Shown: piece by piece, positions 39,833 to 53,290 of the stretch
Layout of the letters: each line of letters starts with the position of its first letter
Position numbering within the stretch: the first letter of the stretch is position 1
Notes under the pieces: model-generated
Databases searched by the model: none
Seen by the model: only the letters and a program-made list of their open reading frames with translations
What the model was told of the DNA's origin: nothing
Position numbers and translations under genes: made by a program
DNA from: Plasmodium malariae
Taxonomy: Eukaryota; Apicomplexa; Aconoidasida; Haemosporida; Plasmodiidae
Assembly: GCF_900090045.1 (NCBI RefSeq)
Contig: NC_041784.1
Span: 1,900,001-1,964,000, forward strand
DNA: 64,000 nt
Direction of reading: 5' to 3'

Positions 39833-40775
39833 ATGGAACAAAAAATTATGTTTTTATTTATTAAAATTTCAACTTTTATGCTTTTGCCTTGGATGTGTCA
39901 CTTTTACAATTACATGGTATGATAATATTATTTAAAGGTATTTGTATTATTTATATTTGAAATATTTATTTTTATTAGTATTTTTTTTAGGATGAGAATA
40001 TTTTCCCATTCGAATAAGAAATATTTACATTTTTCCTTTTTTTCAGAGCCATTTTAATAAAAATTCGAATAAAAAATACGATATTCATCGAAAATTAATT
40101 ACAAGAAATTATCGGTTATTAACAGAATATGATCAGGATAAGAATTCATGTGTTGCATATATAAAAGAAGAAATGCCAAACAATAAAATGAAAAAGAAAA
40201 AATATATATCTAATAATAATAAAGGAACAAATGGAAAACACAAACATTCATGTAGATGCTCGTTATATAATGAGGAATACGGTAAAAATGTTGAGAAAAA
40301 TAATATTGGTGTACCTAAAACAAAAAAATATTTTGATTTTGAAAAAAAAATATTTAAAGAACTAGAATATGAAAATTACCTTAAAAACATCAAGACAATT
40401 GAACATAAGGAATATAAAAAAATGGCACATAAAAAACGCAGAATACTAATTGCTTTATTTTTGTTATTTATCTTGGTGTTGATATTACCCATATTAGATC
40501 TTTCATTGGAGAAATTTAGAGGGGGTGGTTTGTTGGGTTTATTAAACTTAGTATACCCAAAGACATCTACAGGAGGTGCTGTTAGTACTGATTTAGAAGG
40601 GGTTTTGGCTACATCATTAAGCGCGGGTGGATGGAATTCAATAAAAATAATGTTTATATCACCCATATTGATTTATTGCATACCTTTCCTTATATTTGTT
40701 GTCATATTTATATTAGGGATGGTTTATTACTATAAAAAAGTTATAAAATATGAAAATGCGAAGTTCAGAAAATGA
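39833..40775 (+). CDS. fam-l exported protein with canonical PEXEL
   Basis: Two exons: 39833-39916 (28 codons) and 40047-40775, with a 130-bp GT-AG intron in phase 0, giving 270 residues. ATG occurs twice in tandem (39830 and 39833). I chose the second because it gives the family-typical MEQKIM start; using the first adds one Met. Exon 1 runs MEQKIMFLFIKISTFMLLPW then MCHFYNYM. Residues 51-55 are RLLTE, a textbook RxLxE PEXEL motif and the clearest export signal in the window. The middle region has FEKKIFKELEYENYLKNIKT, a fam-l hallmark. Transmembrane segments are at about 161-182 (ending LPILDLSL) and 230-255, and the tail is YYYKKVIKYENAKFRK. It forms a same-strand doublet with the gene at 36867. 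Complete and unbroken. Confidence 0.9.
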
Positions 40776-42539
40776 TTAAATAAGAAGTAATATGTTCATT
40801 CCTATAAAAATAAAATTAACATATAGAGTTATATATTTAGTGATATACTTAACAACCATAACAATAACAGTGTATATTTTATAAATACACCTAAATATAT
40901 CGATTTTCATATGAGGAGATAGTGACCAAGTATTTTCCTAGTTATATTTTAAATTTAAAATTTTAACCCTTTGAACATTTTTCAATTTGTATATTAAAGA
41001 ATAGTTTAATTATAGCTAAATATTATTGCTACATACCTACACACATACACACATTTGTGTATTAAAATATATTTTATGAGTAAAATATATATATGCGTTA
41101 AAATTAATATAGAATGGAATAATTCATATAATTTATATTGGGGTGTGTTATTTTCTACTTGTCTAAAGTTTTTTACTTACTGTTTTTTACCTGTATTTCC
41201 TGTAAAATTATTATATGTTTAGGTTATTTAAGAAAATATATTATTATTGTTATGTTAATAGTAAATGCGTCTTTTTTTGCATTATATGTATGGATATGAA
41301 TGATATTTATTGTAGTGGTACATATATATTTTTTTTTTTTTCATAGAAAAAGAATCTTAATATTTATTCTATAAAATATGTTTTATGTGAAATATTTATA
41401 ATAGGTACTAATTGTAAAAGTCTTATTAACAGACTTATTTTTTTATGTAGTGTTTATGTGAAATTATAAATATATAATGAAATGATATACTTACTTATTT
41501 ATGGATTACCTATAACTGCTTACATAATTGTGGATTCCAAATTATTTTAAATAAGTGAAGTTTTTAAGTTAACTTATGTATTACTTTTGTACCTAATTTT
41601 TGTTTTTACTGAATGTTTAACAAATTAATGAATATGTATTATATTGAAAATTTATGTTTAAATAACCTATATAATTTTTTTTTTTTTTTTTTATCTTTAA
41701 TGAGTTAAATTATTAGATAATAATTAAGAAATTTATAATAGATAATATGTTGGATTTTTTTCTAAATATTATCTATTGGGGATTAAATAATGGAAAGTTT
41801 ATATATCACTTCTTAATATGATATGTGTTCTTAATTTCGTGTTTTTATAATGATTGCAATAAATATAGTGAACAATTTAATTTATATGTTTTGACAAAAA
41901 TTTTGAATTTAAAACAGTAAAATATTTATTTTATTAATAATATATATTACTTTTTTGTTTTTTTATATTAGTTTTTATAATTTTTTTAATATGTCTTTTG
42001 GTTGTATTACCTTATAAACATATTATAATAATTGTTGGGCACTTTACTATCTGTTAAACAGAGATATTAGCTAATGCGAATTACAAGAATTTTCTTAGTG
42101 TTATTATGAATTCAACTGTTTTTAATATTTATTTTTTTATTAATTTTTATATACTAAATTTTTATATTTTCCAATAATATATATTGTATAAATTAGCAAA
42201 ATAATAACTATCTTGTGATGTTTTCCTTAGGTTGCTTTTAATTTTGTTCGTTTGATAATGCACTGAATGAGAAACTTGATATAATAATATATAAATATAT
42301 TTTAACTGTAACTAGTATTTGGATAAATATTTAATGAAATATTTATGTATGTCTATTATTGGCTACATATTCTTTGTATAGTTCTGAAATGACAAATAAG
42401 TTATATTAAGGATATTTTAGAAAATGAAAAATTAATCAATTTTATGTTTTATGTTTATATATAATTTACCTGTGAAGATTATTTTATTTCCATGAAGCTA
42501 ATAATTATAATATAGATGTTTTATTATTCTGATTAAATT
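40776..42539. other. Intergenic A/T-rich stretch
   Basis: No coding signal seen. It begins with the 3' flank of the fam-l gene, which includes a short CA-rich patch (ACACACATACACACA) at about 41040, and has T runs near 41330 and 41670. Confidence 0.5.
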
Positions 42540-43170
42540 GAGTAAAAATATATGTTAAACATCCAATGAAGAACTCAAAATCGTACAATATATAACAAAA
42601 TAAGATAGAAAAAATATTTTTTGATTTATAATTGTAATAACTACGTGAATATAATAAATTTATTTAAGGCTCATATATCTTTAGCTTGTAATATTATTTT
42701 ATTTGTATATATATGCAAATGATCAAATGAATATGATTATAATTAATTGTATACTTTTATTGAATTATCTTGTTAAAATTTAACCATAAATATAGCATTT
42801 GATTATTCCAAGTATATCAATAGATATGCGAAAGAATGTTATACAAACCTATAATTTATTTAAAAATATGAAAGGAACTGACTTATGAGGAAAATAAATT
42901 CTTTTAATAAATCATCTTCATTTCATAAACATAAATTTTAAATGAAACAATTTTTCGTATTAAAGTAATACGTTCTTTTCATTATTTACCATTTAAATAT
43001 TTTTTTATTAAAAACGTATATTTCTTTAAATCGTTTCTACTGTGTATGGGTTCATTCCTTTATGCCTGTGATATTTTGGTATTGAACTACTTAGGTGATA
43101 ATAGAACTTAGTATTTGTTACATACGAAAGAATAGTAATAACAACTTAACCATTATGACGTTGAATTCAA
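42540..43170 (+). pseudogene. Possible very degraded pir-like remnant
   Basis: A plus-strand frame at about 42802-42940 reads DYSKYINRYAKECYTNL, then after stops KYERN and MRKINSFNKSSSFHKHKF. A KYI..YA.EC...KYE pattern is reminiscent of the Cys-containing middle part of pir proteins. A hydrophobic fragment near 43035 (STVYGFIPLCL) could be a trace of a transmembrane region. Stops are frequent and no last exon was found. The call is weak and rests on amino-acid texture only. Confidence 0.22.
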
Positions 43171-45890
43171 ATTAAGAATATTAATTTCATATTATAAGAA
43201 TTTAATTTAAATTTTAATAATCCATAAAAATGAAGTATACATTAAAATTTTATTAAAAAATAATTTAGTATCAATTAAAATATTTCATTACATTTAAAAT
43301 ATATATATATGTCTTTTATATTTTTTTAAATTATGTTTGAATAACAATCAATTATATGACATATAAATAATATTATATAAATATAATTGTAATTTTAAGT
43401 GTAATATAAAAATACATTATAACAATAACCATTACTAGTGTATCTCACCATATATACTTAAACTAATATCCATATACTTTATATACTAAAAATGAAGTTA
43501 TTTTTCTTTTAATATATTACTTTACAACAAAAATTATTATCAATAGCAATATATAACATATGATGAAGAGAAATCAAAATTACTCAAATATATAAAATTT
43601 GGAGTTTTCCTAAAAAGATTTCCTTATTAATATAATATTTTATTCTATAGCATATGAAATATTTGATGTTATTAATAAACATACACAAATTTATTTAAAA
43701 GCAAATAAGGAATATCACAGCAACCCTTTAAAAAAAAAAGAAATAATCTTATAATTTTTCTCAAGATCTTCCAGTTAAAGTGAAAAATTTTGAGCTTAAA
43801 TATTAATTAAATTATTTCGTGATTATTATTTATAAGAATATAACATATTTAAAGAAATAAATAAAAATAAATGAAGATTATAATATTAATATATATATTA
43901 TAATTATTATATGAACTCTATAATTACAACTTATTAAATATATAATTTAGATTATTCAAAGCTCTAATATTCCAGTTAGTTTAAATAAATAATCTTACAT
44001 AATAATAAAAAAAATTAAAAAATAATTCAAGGAAAATATACGGTAATCAAAATAATTAAAATATTTTATAGTATTATGTGATATTTATCACAGTATCATC
44101 ATTTAATTTTGTATTATCTGACTATTAACAAAAATATTCACGATAATTATTAGAGTTGGCTATACTTATGTTTAAATAAATATATAATATAAAATATATA
44201 TATTATAAATGAAAATTATAATATAAAACTCTTTAAAAATATATATATATTTTTTTTCAATCTTAGAAAAGTTATGTAATAATTATTTATTTATTTTTTC
44301 ATTGAAGTCTTATTAAGAATATATGAATTTATACGTATTTATAACTTGTTCATAAGTAATTATTATTACTATCAAAATAAAATATTATATTTATATGGTA
44401 AAATAAGGAGCCATATTAATCAATAATATAAGCAGAAAAAAAAAAAAAAAATAAAATAAAATAATTAAATAACAATTTTCTTTTATGTTATAAAAAAATA
44501 TGTAAAAATAAATTCCACGTATATATATACACTTGAGATTTAATAATTTTTTTATTTGTAATAGTTTTATTATATCATGATAATTCTCTTAATCCAATAT
44601 TGCAAAATTTTATATATCTGTTTTATTAAAACTTTTTATAGAAAACAAATGCATCCAAAAGCATAGGATAATATTCGTTAATATTTTCTTAATTTATTAA
44701 TATAATAAGATATATATTATTTAATTTATCCTTACGAATGTGTAAAAATACAAGAAATATTAAAGATCATATATAAATTTTGTAAAATAATGTTATTTTT
44801 CAATATTATTTTAGTATATATTAAAAATATATTGTAATTATATTTTCAAAATTTAGTGTATGTATTTAAATTATATTAATTCTTTTTCGGGTAATATTTG
44901 AAATGATATCTTCATTATAATAGATAAATAGAAATACTTTTATTCTAATTTATGAAGAAATTAACATCTTAAAATATTTTTTTAAAAAATAATTCATGTT
45001 ATTGTTTCATTTACATATAAATAGATAAAATAGTTTTCTATGAGGGAACTATGATATAGTATAAAAAATAGAATGCTTACTTATGAATTATAGTGGAATT
45101 AACAAAGGTGAATAATTATTATTAGAGTTATAAAATTTACCTAAAAAGTTCATGGAATTATAATTAAAATATGTATATTAAAACGGATATTTTTGATCAC
45201 ATTAAAATCTATTTATTTGTTACGTTTAATTAGAATTTTTTTTGTACTAAGACTTTCTCATTTACTTTTAATTTTTGTGATATGCGTTTTATTAATGTTG
45301 CTAATATATGTATGTTTTATTATATTTCTTACGATAATATAAAGATAATTTTTTGAAACGAATGATTTTAAATGTAAAAATGAAGGAATTACTTCAAAAA
45401 GAAGAAAATCTTGTAATTTTATTAGGTATCAGTAATAACCCATATTAAAATATTTAATGGTGCAAAAATGTTTAAAAAAAAATAAATTTAAGTATTAAAA
45501 TATTAAAATTCCTACATAAAAATTGTAATTTACTTTTTAAGTAAATTCTATAATAATGATTTATTATATATATTCATATAATATAAGGTTATTTTTTAAT
45601 ATATTTCTTATTTTTTATTATATTTACTATTATATTGTTACAATTTTAAAGTTATTCCGGTTCTAATTATAAATATTAATGTAATAAAATACCTATAATT
45701 ACAATTCATACGATAAATTAAATTGGATGATATGTTTTACTAAGATATAAATTAATATATATAAATACTAACAAATAAAATTCAGAGAACAAGATTTTTA
45801 ATACATTGTTATTATTTATGCTTAAATATTTATATAGCATAATTTTAATTATATCATATAGTTAACTTATTATAGAATTGAAAGGAAATT
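43171..45890. other. Intergenic A/T-rich stretch
   Basis: No gene is supported in about 2.7 kb; almost entirely A/T tracts. The end is the 5' flank of the intact pir gene. Confidence 0.55.
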
Positions 45891-47769
45891 ATGGAAATGG
45901 AAAAAGAAGAGGAAGTTTATGTAAATTTTCATATTTATGGAAATATTAATTTATTGACCTTCAACTTAATACACGTTTTTACATAAAAATGTGCAAATAC
46001 ATTCGTTATAAATATTTACTTTTTTACTTAACTAACATTATCTATTCTATTTTCAGGAAAACATTTTAAAAGTTTTACCTTCGTTTAAGATATATACTGA
46101 GTTGAATAAGGAGGAAAATGATGGACAGTATAAAAATTTTTGTAATAACTTTAATTCTATAGAAGAAAAATACAAAGATGAATCTATTAAACTTTGTAAA
46201 AAAGTTGCAAGAAATTTAGGTATTCTGTCTAAAGTAAGTAATTTAAAAGATTTCTATAACCATTGTTCATATTATAAATTCTGGATATATCGAGAACTAT
46301 GGAAAATTCTTAATAGTATGCAGAATAAAGATGTAGATGTTTTATCTGCTAAATTTGGTAATCTACAAAAGTCTCTAAGTGATTATTATAACATTCGTAC
46401 TTGCAATTATAAATTAGATCATATAACATTAGAAGAATTGAAAGAAAAAAGTAAAGAGAAACATTTGTATGTATATTTCACAAATTACGAGAACATAAAA
46501 AGTAAAGATATTTGTAATGAGGTCGAATATAGTAAATATAAAGAATACCTTACTTCCATCCTTAATTTATATAACATAAAAAAAAAGACTTGTTGTAATT
46601 CTCGGATATCTGTGTGTCCAAATTATTTTTTGAATTGTGATGAAAAGTTAGATCCGAGTAAAATATTAGATGAATTAAATTCTAAATATAACAACTGTAA
46701 TGATCTAAAAAGTATTACAATTGAGACCATTGCTAAGGAATCTGATACGACGATATCTGATCCTGAATTTTTGAATTCAATTTATTTTACTAATTGTCCT
46801 TTTAAGGATAAAGTGAACCATTCTTCGTGTACATTAATTAGAGGATACATCAACCCCCCTAGTAGTGAAATTGCAAATGGTAATAATTCCCATCAAGAGA
46901 CACATATAAGTTCTATTGTGGGAGCTGATATTTCAAGATCTAGTACATATTCAGCAAAACTTCTATCTGAAAAAATTAGAAACAAAGGAGGTTATAATAT
47001 TCCAGAAGAACACGATAAATTGTCATTGAATCGAAGCACAGGTAATGAATTTAGATGGAATTTTGCAGATGGAGGACTACAGTGTAAGTCTAAATCATCA
47101 GAGACAGATAAATATGGGCTGTGTAAATATATGGAGGAATTGGTTGAAGATGAATTTTTTATAAAAAGAGAAGATTCTATGGGTTACAAGTTTAAGATGG
47201 GAGAAAAATGGTCCCCCGAAGAAATAATAAGCTCAGTTAGGAAAAAGAGGCAGAATATATCAGGAAGAACTGTACCATTACAATTAAGAGATTTAAGAAG
47301 CGCACAAACTTTAAACCCTAGCAAAATACTCAATACTGGAATTATGAGTTCATATGGAGAAGCGTTTCCTGGAACAAATACTGAATCTAATATATTGCAT
47401 AATACTTTTTACCGTATTTCTATGGCATTTGCTTTGGTGATGGGAATAATATTTATCTTTTTCCTTTATTTTAAAGTAACGTAGAAATTCCTCCTTATAT
47501 TATAAATATATTATAAGTTTCCATTTATAATGCATTTTATTAAAAATGATATAATTGTAAAATAAATATATATATATGACTTACATTTTTTATTTATTCA
47601 TTAGTTTACTCCCTTCGGATCATGTCTAGGTAAAACTAAAAAGAAGAAAAAAAGATATAGAACTAATTTTGATGAATTAAATACGCAAAGAATACCAAGG
47701 AGATTCATAAAACGTACTTATAGAAATTCTAACAGGAGGAGATTTAGTGTAGTAAATATAGAACAATAA
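45891..47769 (+). CDS. PIR protein (pir, long form), intact
   Basis: Three exons: 45891-45920 (MEMEKEEEVY, 10 codons), 46057-47475 and 47605-47769. All introns are GT-AG and phase 0, giving 537 residues. Exon 2 opens ENILKVLPSFKIYTELNKEE, the classic pir start LPS.KIY.ELN. Cys-bearing pir blocks follow: LCKKVARNLG, CSYYKFWIYRELW, CNSRISVCPNYFLNC and DPSKILDELN. A hydrophilic Ser/Thr/Asn-rich stalk leads to the transmembrane segment at about 461-483 (YRISMAFALVMGIIFIFFLY). The cytosolic exon reads FTPFGSCLGKTKKKKKRYRT and ends in an Arg-rich block with VVNIEQ. No stops. Pir proteins are thought to reach the red-cell surface or parasitophorous membrane and to vary antigenically (family knowledge). 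No PEXEL is evident, as is usual in pir. Its closest relative here is the pseudogene at 8251. The exon-1 choice is likely but is the least certain part. Confidence 0.92.
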
Positions 47770-50700
47770 ACTTAATTTCATTAGTGTTATGTAGACTAAC
47801 AAATGATTTAGTTTGAAGATATTAAAAAAAATACTAAAATGAGAAAAACATATATTTCCATTAAAGAGCCATATTTAAAAAAAGCAAGAAAAAAGGAGGT
47901 ATAGTTAAAATATATGCCTTTTTGTTTTTTACTTTTTCTATTATTTTGTATGTATATTTTTTTATCTTTTTAATAATATTATTGAACGATGTTTTTTATA
48001 ATACTTTTTTTTTATTGAATTTTTTTTTTAAATAACCATAAAGTTATAAGACACTATTATTATGTCTTATATGTAATAAAATATATTTGAATTTGATATA
48101 TTGTAAAAATTTAAGGTTCTCATATGATATGAATTACAGTAATATGTTGGTAGAATATTTTTATTTATTTTAATTATACTCAAGAAATAGTCTAATAAGT
48201 TTATTTTATAATTTTGATAAAGCTTTAAATAAAAGAAATATATAATACAAATATAAATTTGAATTCATATATGAAATGAATAAATTTAGTTAACGTAAAT
48301 TTATGAATAAAATAGTGTTTCGATATATTTTTTTAATTGTACCGTTAATGTAACTCGTAAAATAATAGTAATTATATTAATTTATATAAAAAAAGATAAA
48401 TAGAAAATTAAAATTAAAAATTATGTTATCATACATGTACAAATGTTTTAAAATCTTAATAATTATTATTTATTCTTGATTTATCTTATATTTTTGGTAA
48501 AATAAAATACATCTGTAGAACATAGCTTTTATATATATAAAAGATGAAGTTAATGAAAAATATGAACTCTATACCATATAATACTTTTATTATATATATA
48601 TATTTTTTTTTAAAGTTGTATAGTGAAGATGTTAATGGTTTTATTAATATATATCATTTATTAGAGGAATATATTATAAATAGTAATGACTAAATGAATT
48701 AAAAAAAGTTCATTATTAAAAATATTAATACAATTATTTGTATCAGAAACGAAATAAAAATACAACAGGACATACTAAGAATTATATATAGAAAATAAAC
48801 CATGTCCTTAAAAAGTTATATATTACTATTTTTCCATAACTTATTTATAGATAAATTGTTAAATGAAGTTCTATCAGAAATTACCATATAAAAAAAATTT
48901 CATTATTCAAACTTACAATATTAATTTTTTTTTTTAGCTTTATAGTTATAAAAAAATTATATATAAAATAAAAAGAAAGCATTTATAAAGAACTTTAATG
49001 TAAAAATTAAAAAGATATAATAAGCAGTCAATTAAGTATCAAAATCTAGGGGAAAATAATATATTTTTTAACACTAATATAAATAAAATTTTTCATATGT
49101 TTGATTTATTAATATAAATCATTTAATTTTGTTTAACATATATCTTTCGTTTTTAGCTTTTCGTATTTTAAAGGAACTTACTAAATTCCATTAATTTATT
49201 ACACATTTTTTTTAATATTTCTTTTTTTTTGTTTGTAAATTTTCATTTAATAATTTTTTATATTTTTTTTATAAAATTCGTTTATTTATTTATTCAAGGT
49301 TACATTACCAGATTATATGAGTTATTAGTTATTTTAAAAGAGATTATTTCACTATACTCCCTATGTATTTATGTTGTATATATTTTTTATAACCATATTA
49401 AATTTTTCCAATATGCACAATATATTTTATGTTTTCAAAAAATATACATAAATATTATGTTGAATAAATTTATGAATATAAAAAAAGATTTGTAATATAT
49501 AAAAAAAAAATTTTTATTAATTTATTTTGTAAAGTAATTCACTCGTTATATATTTATGCTTTTATAAATAAATTATGTGTACTAATTATTAACTAATTCT
49601 CGATATATTAGTAATGAAAATATAGAAAAAAAGAAACAGCACTACATTATTGAAATTTAGAGTAATAGGTGTATTATACTTATATTTACAAAATTATATA
49701 TATAAAGTTTTACGAGAATTCATTAAACTTTTTTTTATTATTTTTAGCTTTTCAGATTAAATATAATATAAAAATACTATAATTAATAAGAAAATACATG
49801 TTTTTACTTTTGATACTTAAAAAAAATTCATATATATAAGACTTCTACAATATTTCATTTAACTTGTCAGTATGATTTAGTATTACAATATCCTATCTAG
49901 AAAAAAGAATATTTTTAAGATTTTACAAAAATATTAATATAAATATGAAAAAGATACATCAATGATATATCTATTTATTAGATAGTGCATGTTAAATATA
50001 TAAATTATCTATGGATCAATATATTACGCTTTTTATATAATAATACGTAATTGAATTATTATAAAAATACACTTAATAACTCTATTCCGCAATAATTTTA
50101 CTTATTCCATAATAATTATTATAGTAATTATATAATGATTAAAAAAATTTTAATGTAGTTTTTCTTATAAAAAAATGTAATTATTAGTTAGAAAAATAAT
50201 TACTTGTTTAATTATTTAATTTCGAATAATTATAAGAATTTGAAAGTGAAATGATATTATACATATAAGAAAAAAAAAAAATAGTTGATTTATTTTATAT
50301 ATATTAAGTTACACATATAAGGAAATATACATACTACATTATAAAACAAAAAAAAAATACAATTTGTATTTTTTTTTATAAGATTATTAAACTTTAAAAC
50401 GACATATTAATGATATATTAAGGATTTTTTTCTTTTTATATTAATATTTCTTCAATATATATATATGATTAAAAAAAAAAGAAAAATTGAGTTTAAAAAT
50501 ATTTATCTAGTAATAAATGTGTAATAAATTATGCATAATTAAAAGTTATAACTTTCAGATGTTATATTACAAAAATAAAAGTACCTTTTAAATTTACATT
50601 TAAAATATATATATTTTTTTTCGATATGTTAACGTGCTACATATTTGATTATTTTAAATATAATATAGACTATGGAAACGTTTAAATATATATGTTTTAA

Positions 50701-51302
50701 TTAATACAGTGCTATAAATTATATAAGAGAAAAACTTGTAAAAAATATTTTTTTTTCTGTATAATTACTATTATTAAATAGTTATAATATTTTATTAGCA
50801 AGCACTTTTTCCATAACTAATTTTTAATAATATTATAATTATTTATAAGAGAACTTCATTAAAATTACTTATTATTTTAAAAATATAAAGTGCAATAGAA
50901 CACCTATATTTTATATGTTCTATGTGTTCTATAACCTCATTATATAGAAATATTGAGAAACCATATATATTTTTTTTATATTGAAATGGATTAAAAATAA
51001 AATTATTTAATTACTCTATTAATTTATATATAATGTTTACTTGTAAATGAATTAAATTTATATTTTCATTAAAGTTAATTTTTTGTAAATTTCCTTTATA
51101 TATAAATAATATAATTAAATTTTAAAGTAGTTTTTGTAGGCCATTTTTGTAAATGAATTATAAATATATACATTTTGTTAAGTTCAATAAATATATAAAA
51201 GATTTTTAATAATAAATAAAGTTTCCTTTATCATTAGGATTATATTATATAATTGTCAATTTTCTTCATATTAAATATATTTAAATGTTAAAGATCTGTC
51301 TA
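47770..51302. other. 3' flank of pir gene and intergenic stretch
   Basis: The first 0.8 kb is similar in order to 10308-11110, the flank of the pir pseudogene, so it belongs to the same duplication. The remainder is A/T-rich with no supportable gene. An 88-codon open frame at 49229-49495 is almost entirely I/F/Y/L/K, has no family signature and no splice context, and I treat it as chance. Confidence 0.55.
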
Positions 51303-52144
51303 ATGGAATAAAAAATCAAGTTTCCCTTTTTAATTAAGATTTGTTCGTTTATCGTTTTAAGTTGGATATGTCATTTTTATCATGATATGGTATAATTATT
51401 TTATTTAGAGATATTTATATTATTCATATTTGTTGTGCTTTATTTATATTAATATTTGAGTCACTATGAAATTATTTATCCTTTTTGATACTGAATATTT
51501 TTTTTTTAGAGTAACATTAAAAAACTTTTTGTACGTGAAAAACAATATTGATGAAAATTCAGCTACAAGAACTTATAGATTACTCACAAAATATAAGAAA
51601 GTAAATGATTCAAACATTGCATGTTTAAAATAGGATATGCGAAATATCGATGAATATAAAAAATTGTGTACATCTAATAATGCCAAAGTAGAAAAAGGAA
51701 AAAATAAAAAAACCAAATCAGTGTTTATTAAATAATATAGGAGGATATGGATAGAATAGGAAAAGTAAATCTTCTGTATATAACAGAGGAAATTCGCGTT
51801 TTGAAAATAGACTGTTAGACAAAATATATTATAAAAATAAAGTTAGGAATTTTATGAAGTCTGATTTTTTGTTTTTAAAAAATGATATAAAAGTAAACAA
51901 ATGTGTAATCTGTGCTATAACAAGCTTCCTTTTAGTATATGTGATAATAATATCTTTTTTAGCCCTATTTGGTTATATAAATGTAATTTTTAAATTTACA
52001 TTAGGATAGCAGGATGACACACATATATTTATTTCGATAGTCGTACTTATGCTTATAATATTACTGATTTATATCCACAGAGGAATAGTAAAATATGGAA
52101 AAATAAAACATTTAAAAAGGAAAATGCATAATACGGTATATTAA
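51303..52144 (+). pseudogene. Exported-protein pseudogene related to the 14680 gene
   Basis: Exon 1 (51303-51389) is ATG-GAA-TAA, a stop at codon 3, followed by an otherwise perfect signal exon: KIKFPFLIKICSFIVLSWIC then HFYHDM and a GT donor. Exon 2 starts at 51510. A frame change occurs in the A-run near 51520, then the frame reads NIDENSATRTYRLLTKYKKV. A TAG and a TAA follow near 51632 and 51733, with a frame change and then FENRLLDKIYYKNKVRNFMK, SDFLFLKNDI, a first transmembrane segment, and another TAG near 52009 between the two hydrophobic segments. It ends KRKMHNTVY at 52144. The KIYYKNKVRN...SDFLFLKNDIK block aligns with YYKNKVKYSTNSDFKFLKDSIK of the 14680 protein. At least four nonsense codons and two shifts make it non-functional as a full-length protein. 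Confidence 0.88.
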
Positions 52145-53290
52145 ACTCCATGAAAAGTATTCTTTTTTGAAAACTAGGTACGTTAAATTCTTATGTGATA
52201 TTTTAAAATATCAAGCATATCAATAATTACATAAATCTTATGAATTAACGTGCATGTGTCTAGTTATTTTGATCCTGAACAATATAAATATAAACTTGTA
52301 TTTTTATTTGTTAATTTAAATGTTATAATGCTTTTTACTTCTTATTTTAATGAAATTCTCTCCATGGAACTATATTATGGTTTATATATATACTTCTCAA
52401 TTATTGAAGATAATTTTAAAAATTATATGTATGAACATTAAAATTAATTTATAAAAAGGCACAATTTATATAATTATATTTATATAAAGTTCGACTACGT
52501 ATTAGTTACCTTAAAATATTGTTTTAATTTTATATTTTTGTATAGGAATTATTCATTATCTTATTCTTAAATAAAGTAATTCTTTGTTTGTTTAAAATTG
52601 AAAATGAATGTGTACTGTTTTTTATTTTGTGGAAAACGTTGTATGTATTATGCATAAATATATACATTATATGTAATTAGAAAAAACATAATATTTATTT
52701 TATATGTTTTATGAAAAATAAGTTATAAAATGTAGTTAAAAAAAAAAATTCTTAATATGTATTTAATTTATTTTTTTTTTAAAATTTAAATGTGGTTTTA
52801 TAAATATATAATAAAATAATGACTTATTTAAATATTATATATTTATAATAGTGCCCTATGTTTAGTATTTTAGGCACTTATAATTAAATGAATTGTTAAA
52901 AATATATATAATTTTATAATTTTGTTTTATTTTGTTTTTATAAATATAAATATTTCATTCAAAAGGAAAAAAATTTTATATGTATATTTTGAATTATAAT
53001 AAGTGAAAATCATAATATTTGAATATTTCCTTGTTCTTAAAAAAGAAAAACATATTATTCATAAAAATTTTATTTATTTATTTGGTTACTATAATTTTTG
53101 TTTTAATTTTTATTATTACGTTGTAATTTTATTTCTTAAGTACAAAAATTTATTGATAAGAACAACAGATACATATAATTAGGAAAATCGCGGTTATTTA
53201 GAAGTTATCCCGTATGTTTTTTTTTCTTATCATTTTATGATTGACATGATATATTTAAATTATTTAGAAGAAATCTTTCATTTTTATAAT
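52145..53290. other. 3' flank and intergenic stretch
   Basis: Nothing coding seen. A 63-codon open frame at 52250-52441 lies in the former 3' flank (compare TGCATGTGTCTAGTTAT with the flank of the 14680 gene) and is not called. Confidence 0.5.

Noticed and set aside
40376..40666. 96-codon minus-strand open frame
   Set aside because: Antisense shadow of the fam-l gene at 39833-40775.
41035..41060. CA-rich patch suggestive of a telomere-associated repeat
   Set aside because: Too short and irregular; no heptamer telomeric repeat (TTYAGGG type) was found anywhere in the window.
49229..49495. 88-codon plus-strand open frame
   Set aside because: Low-complexity hydrophobic/aromatic composition, starts at TTG, no signal-exon partner and no family signature.
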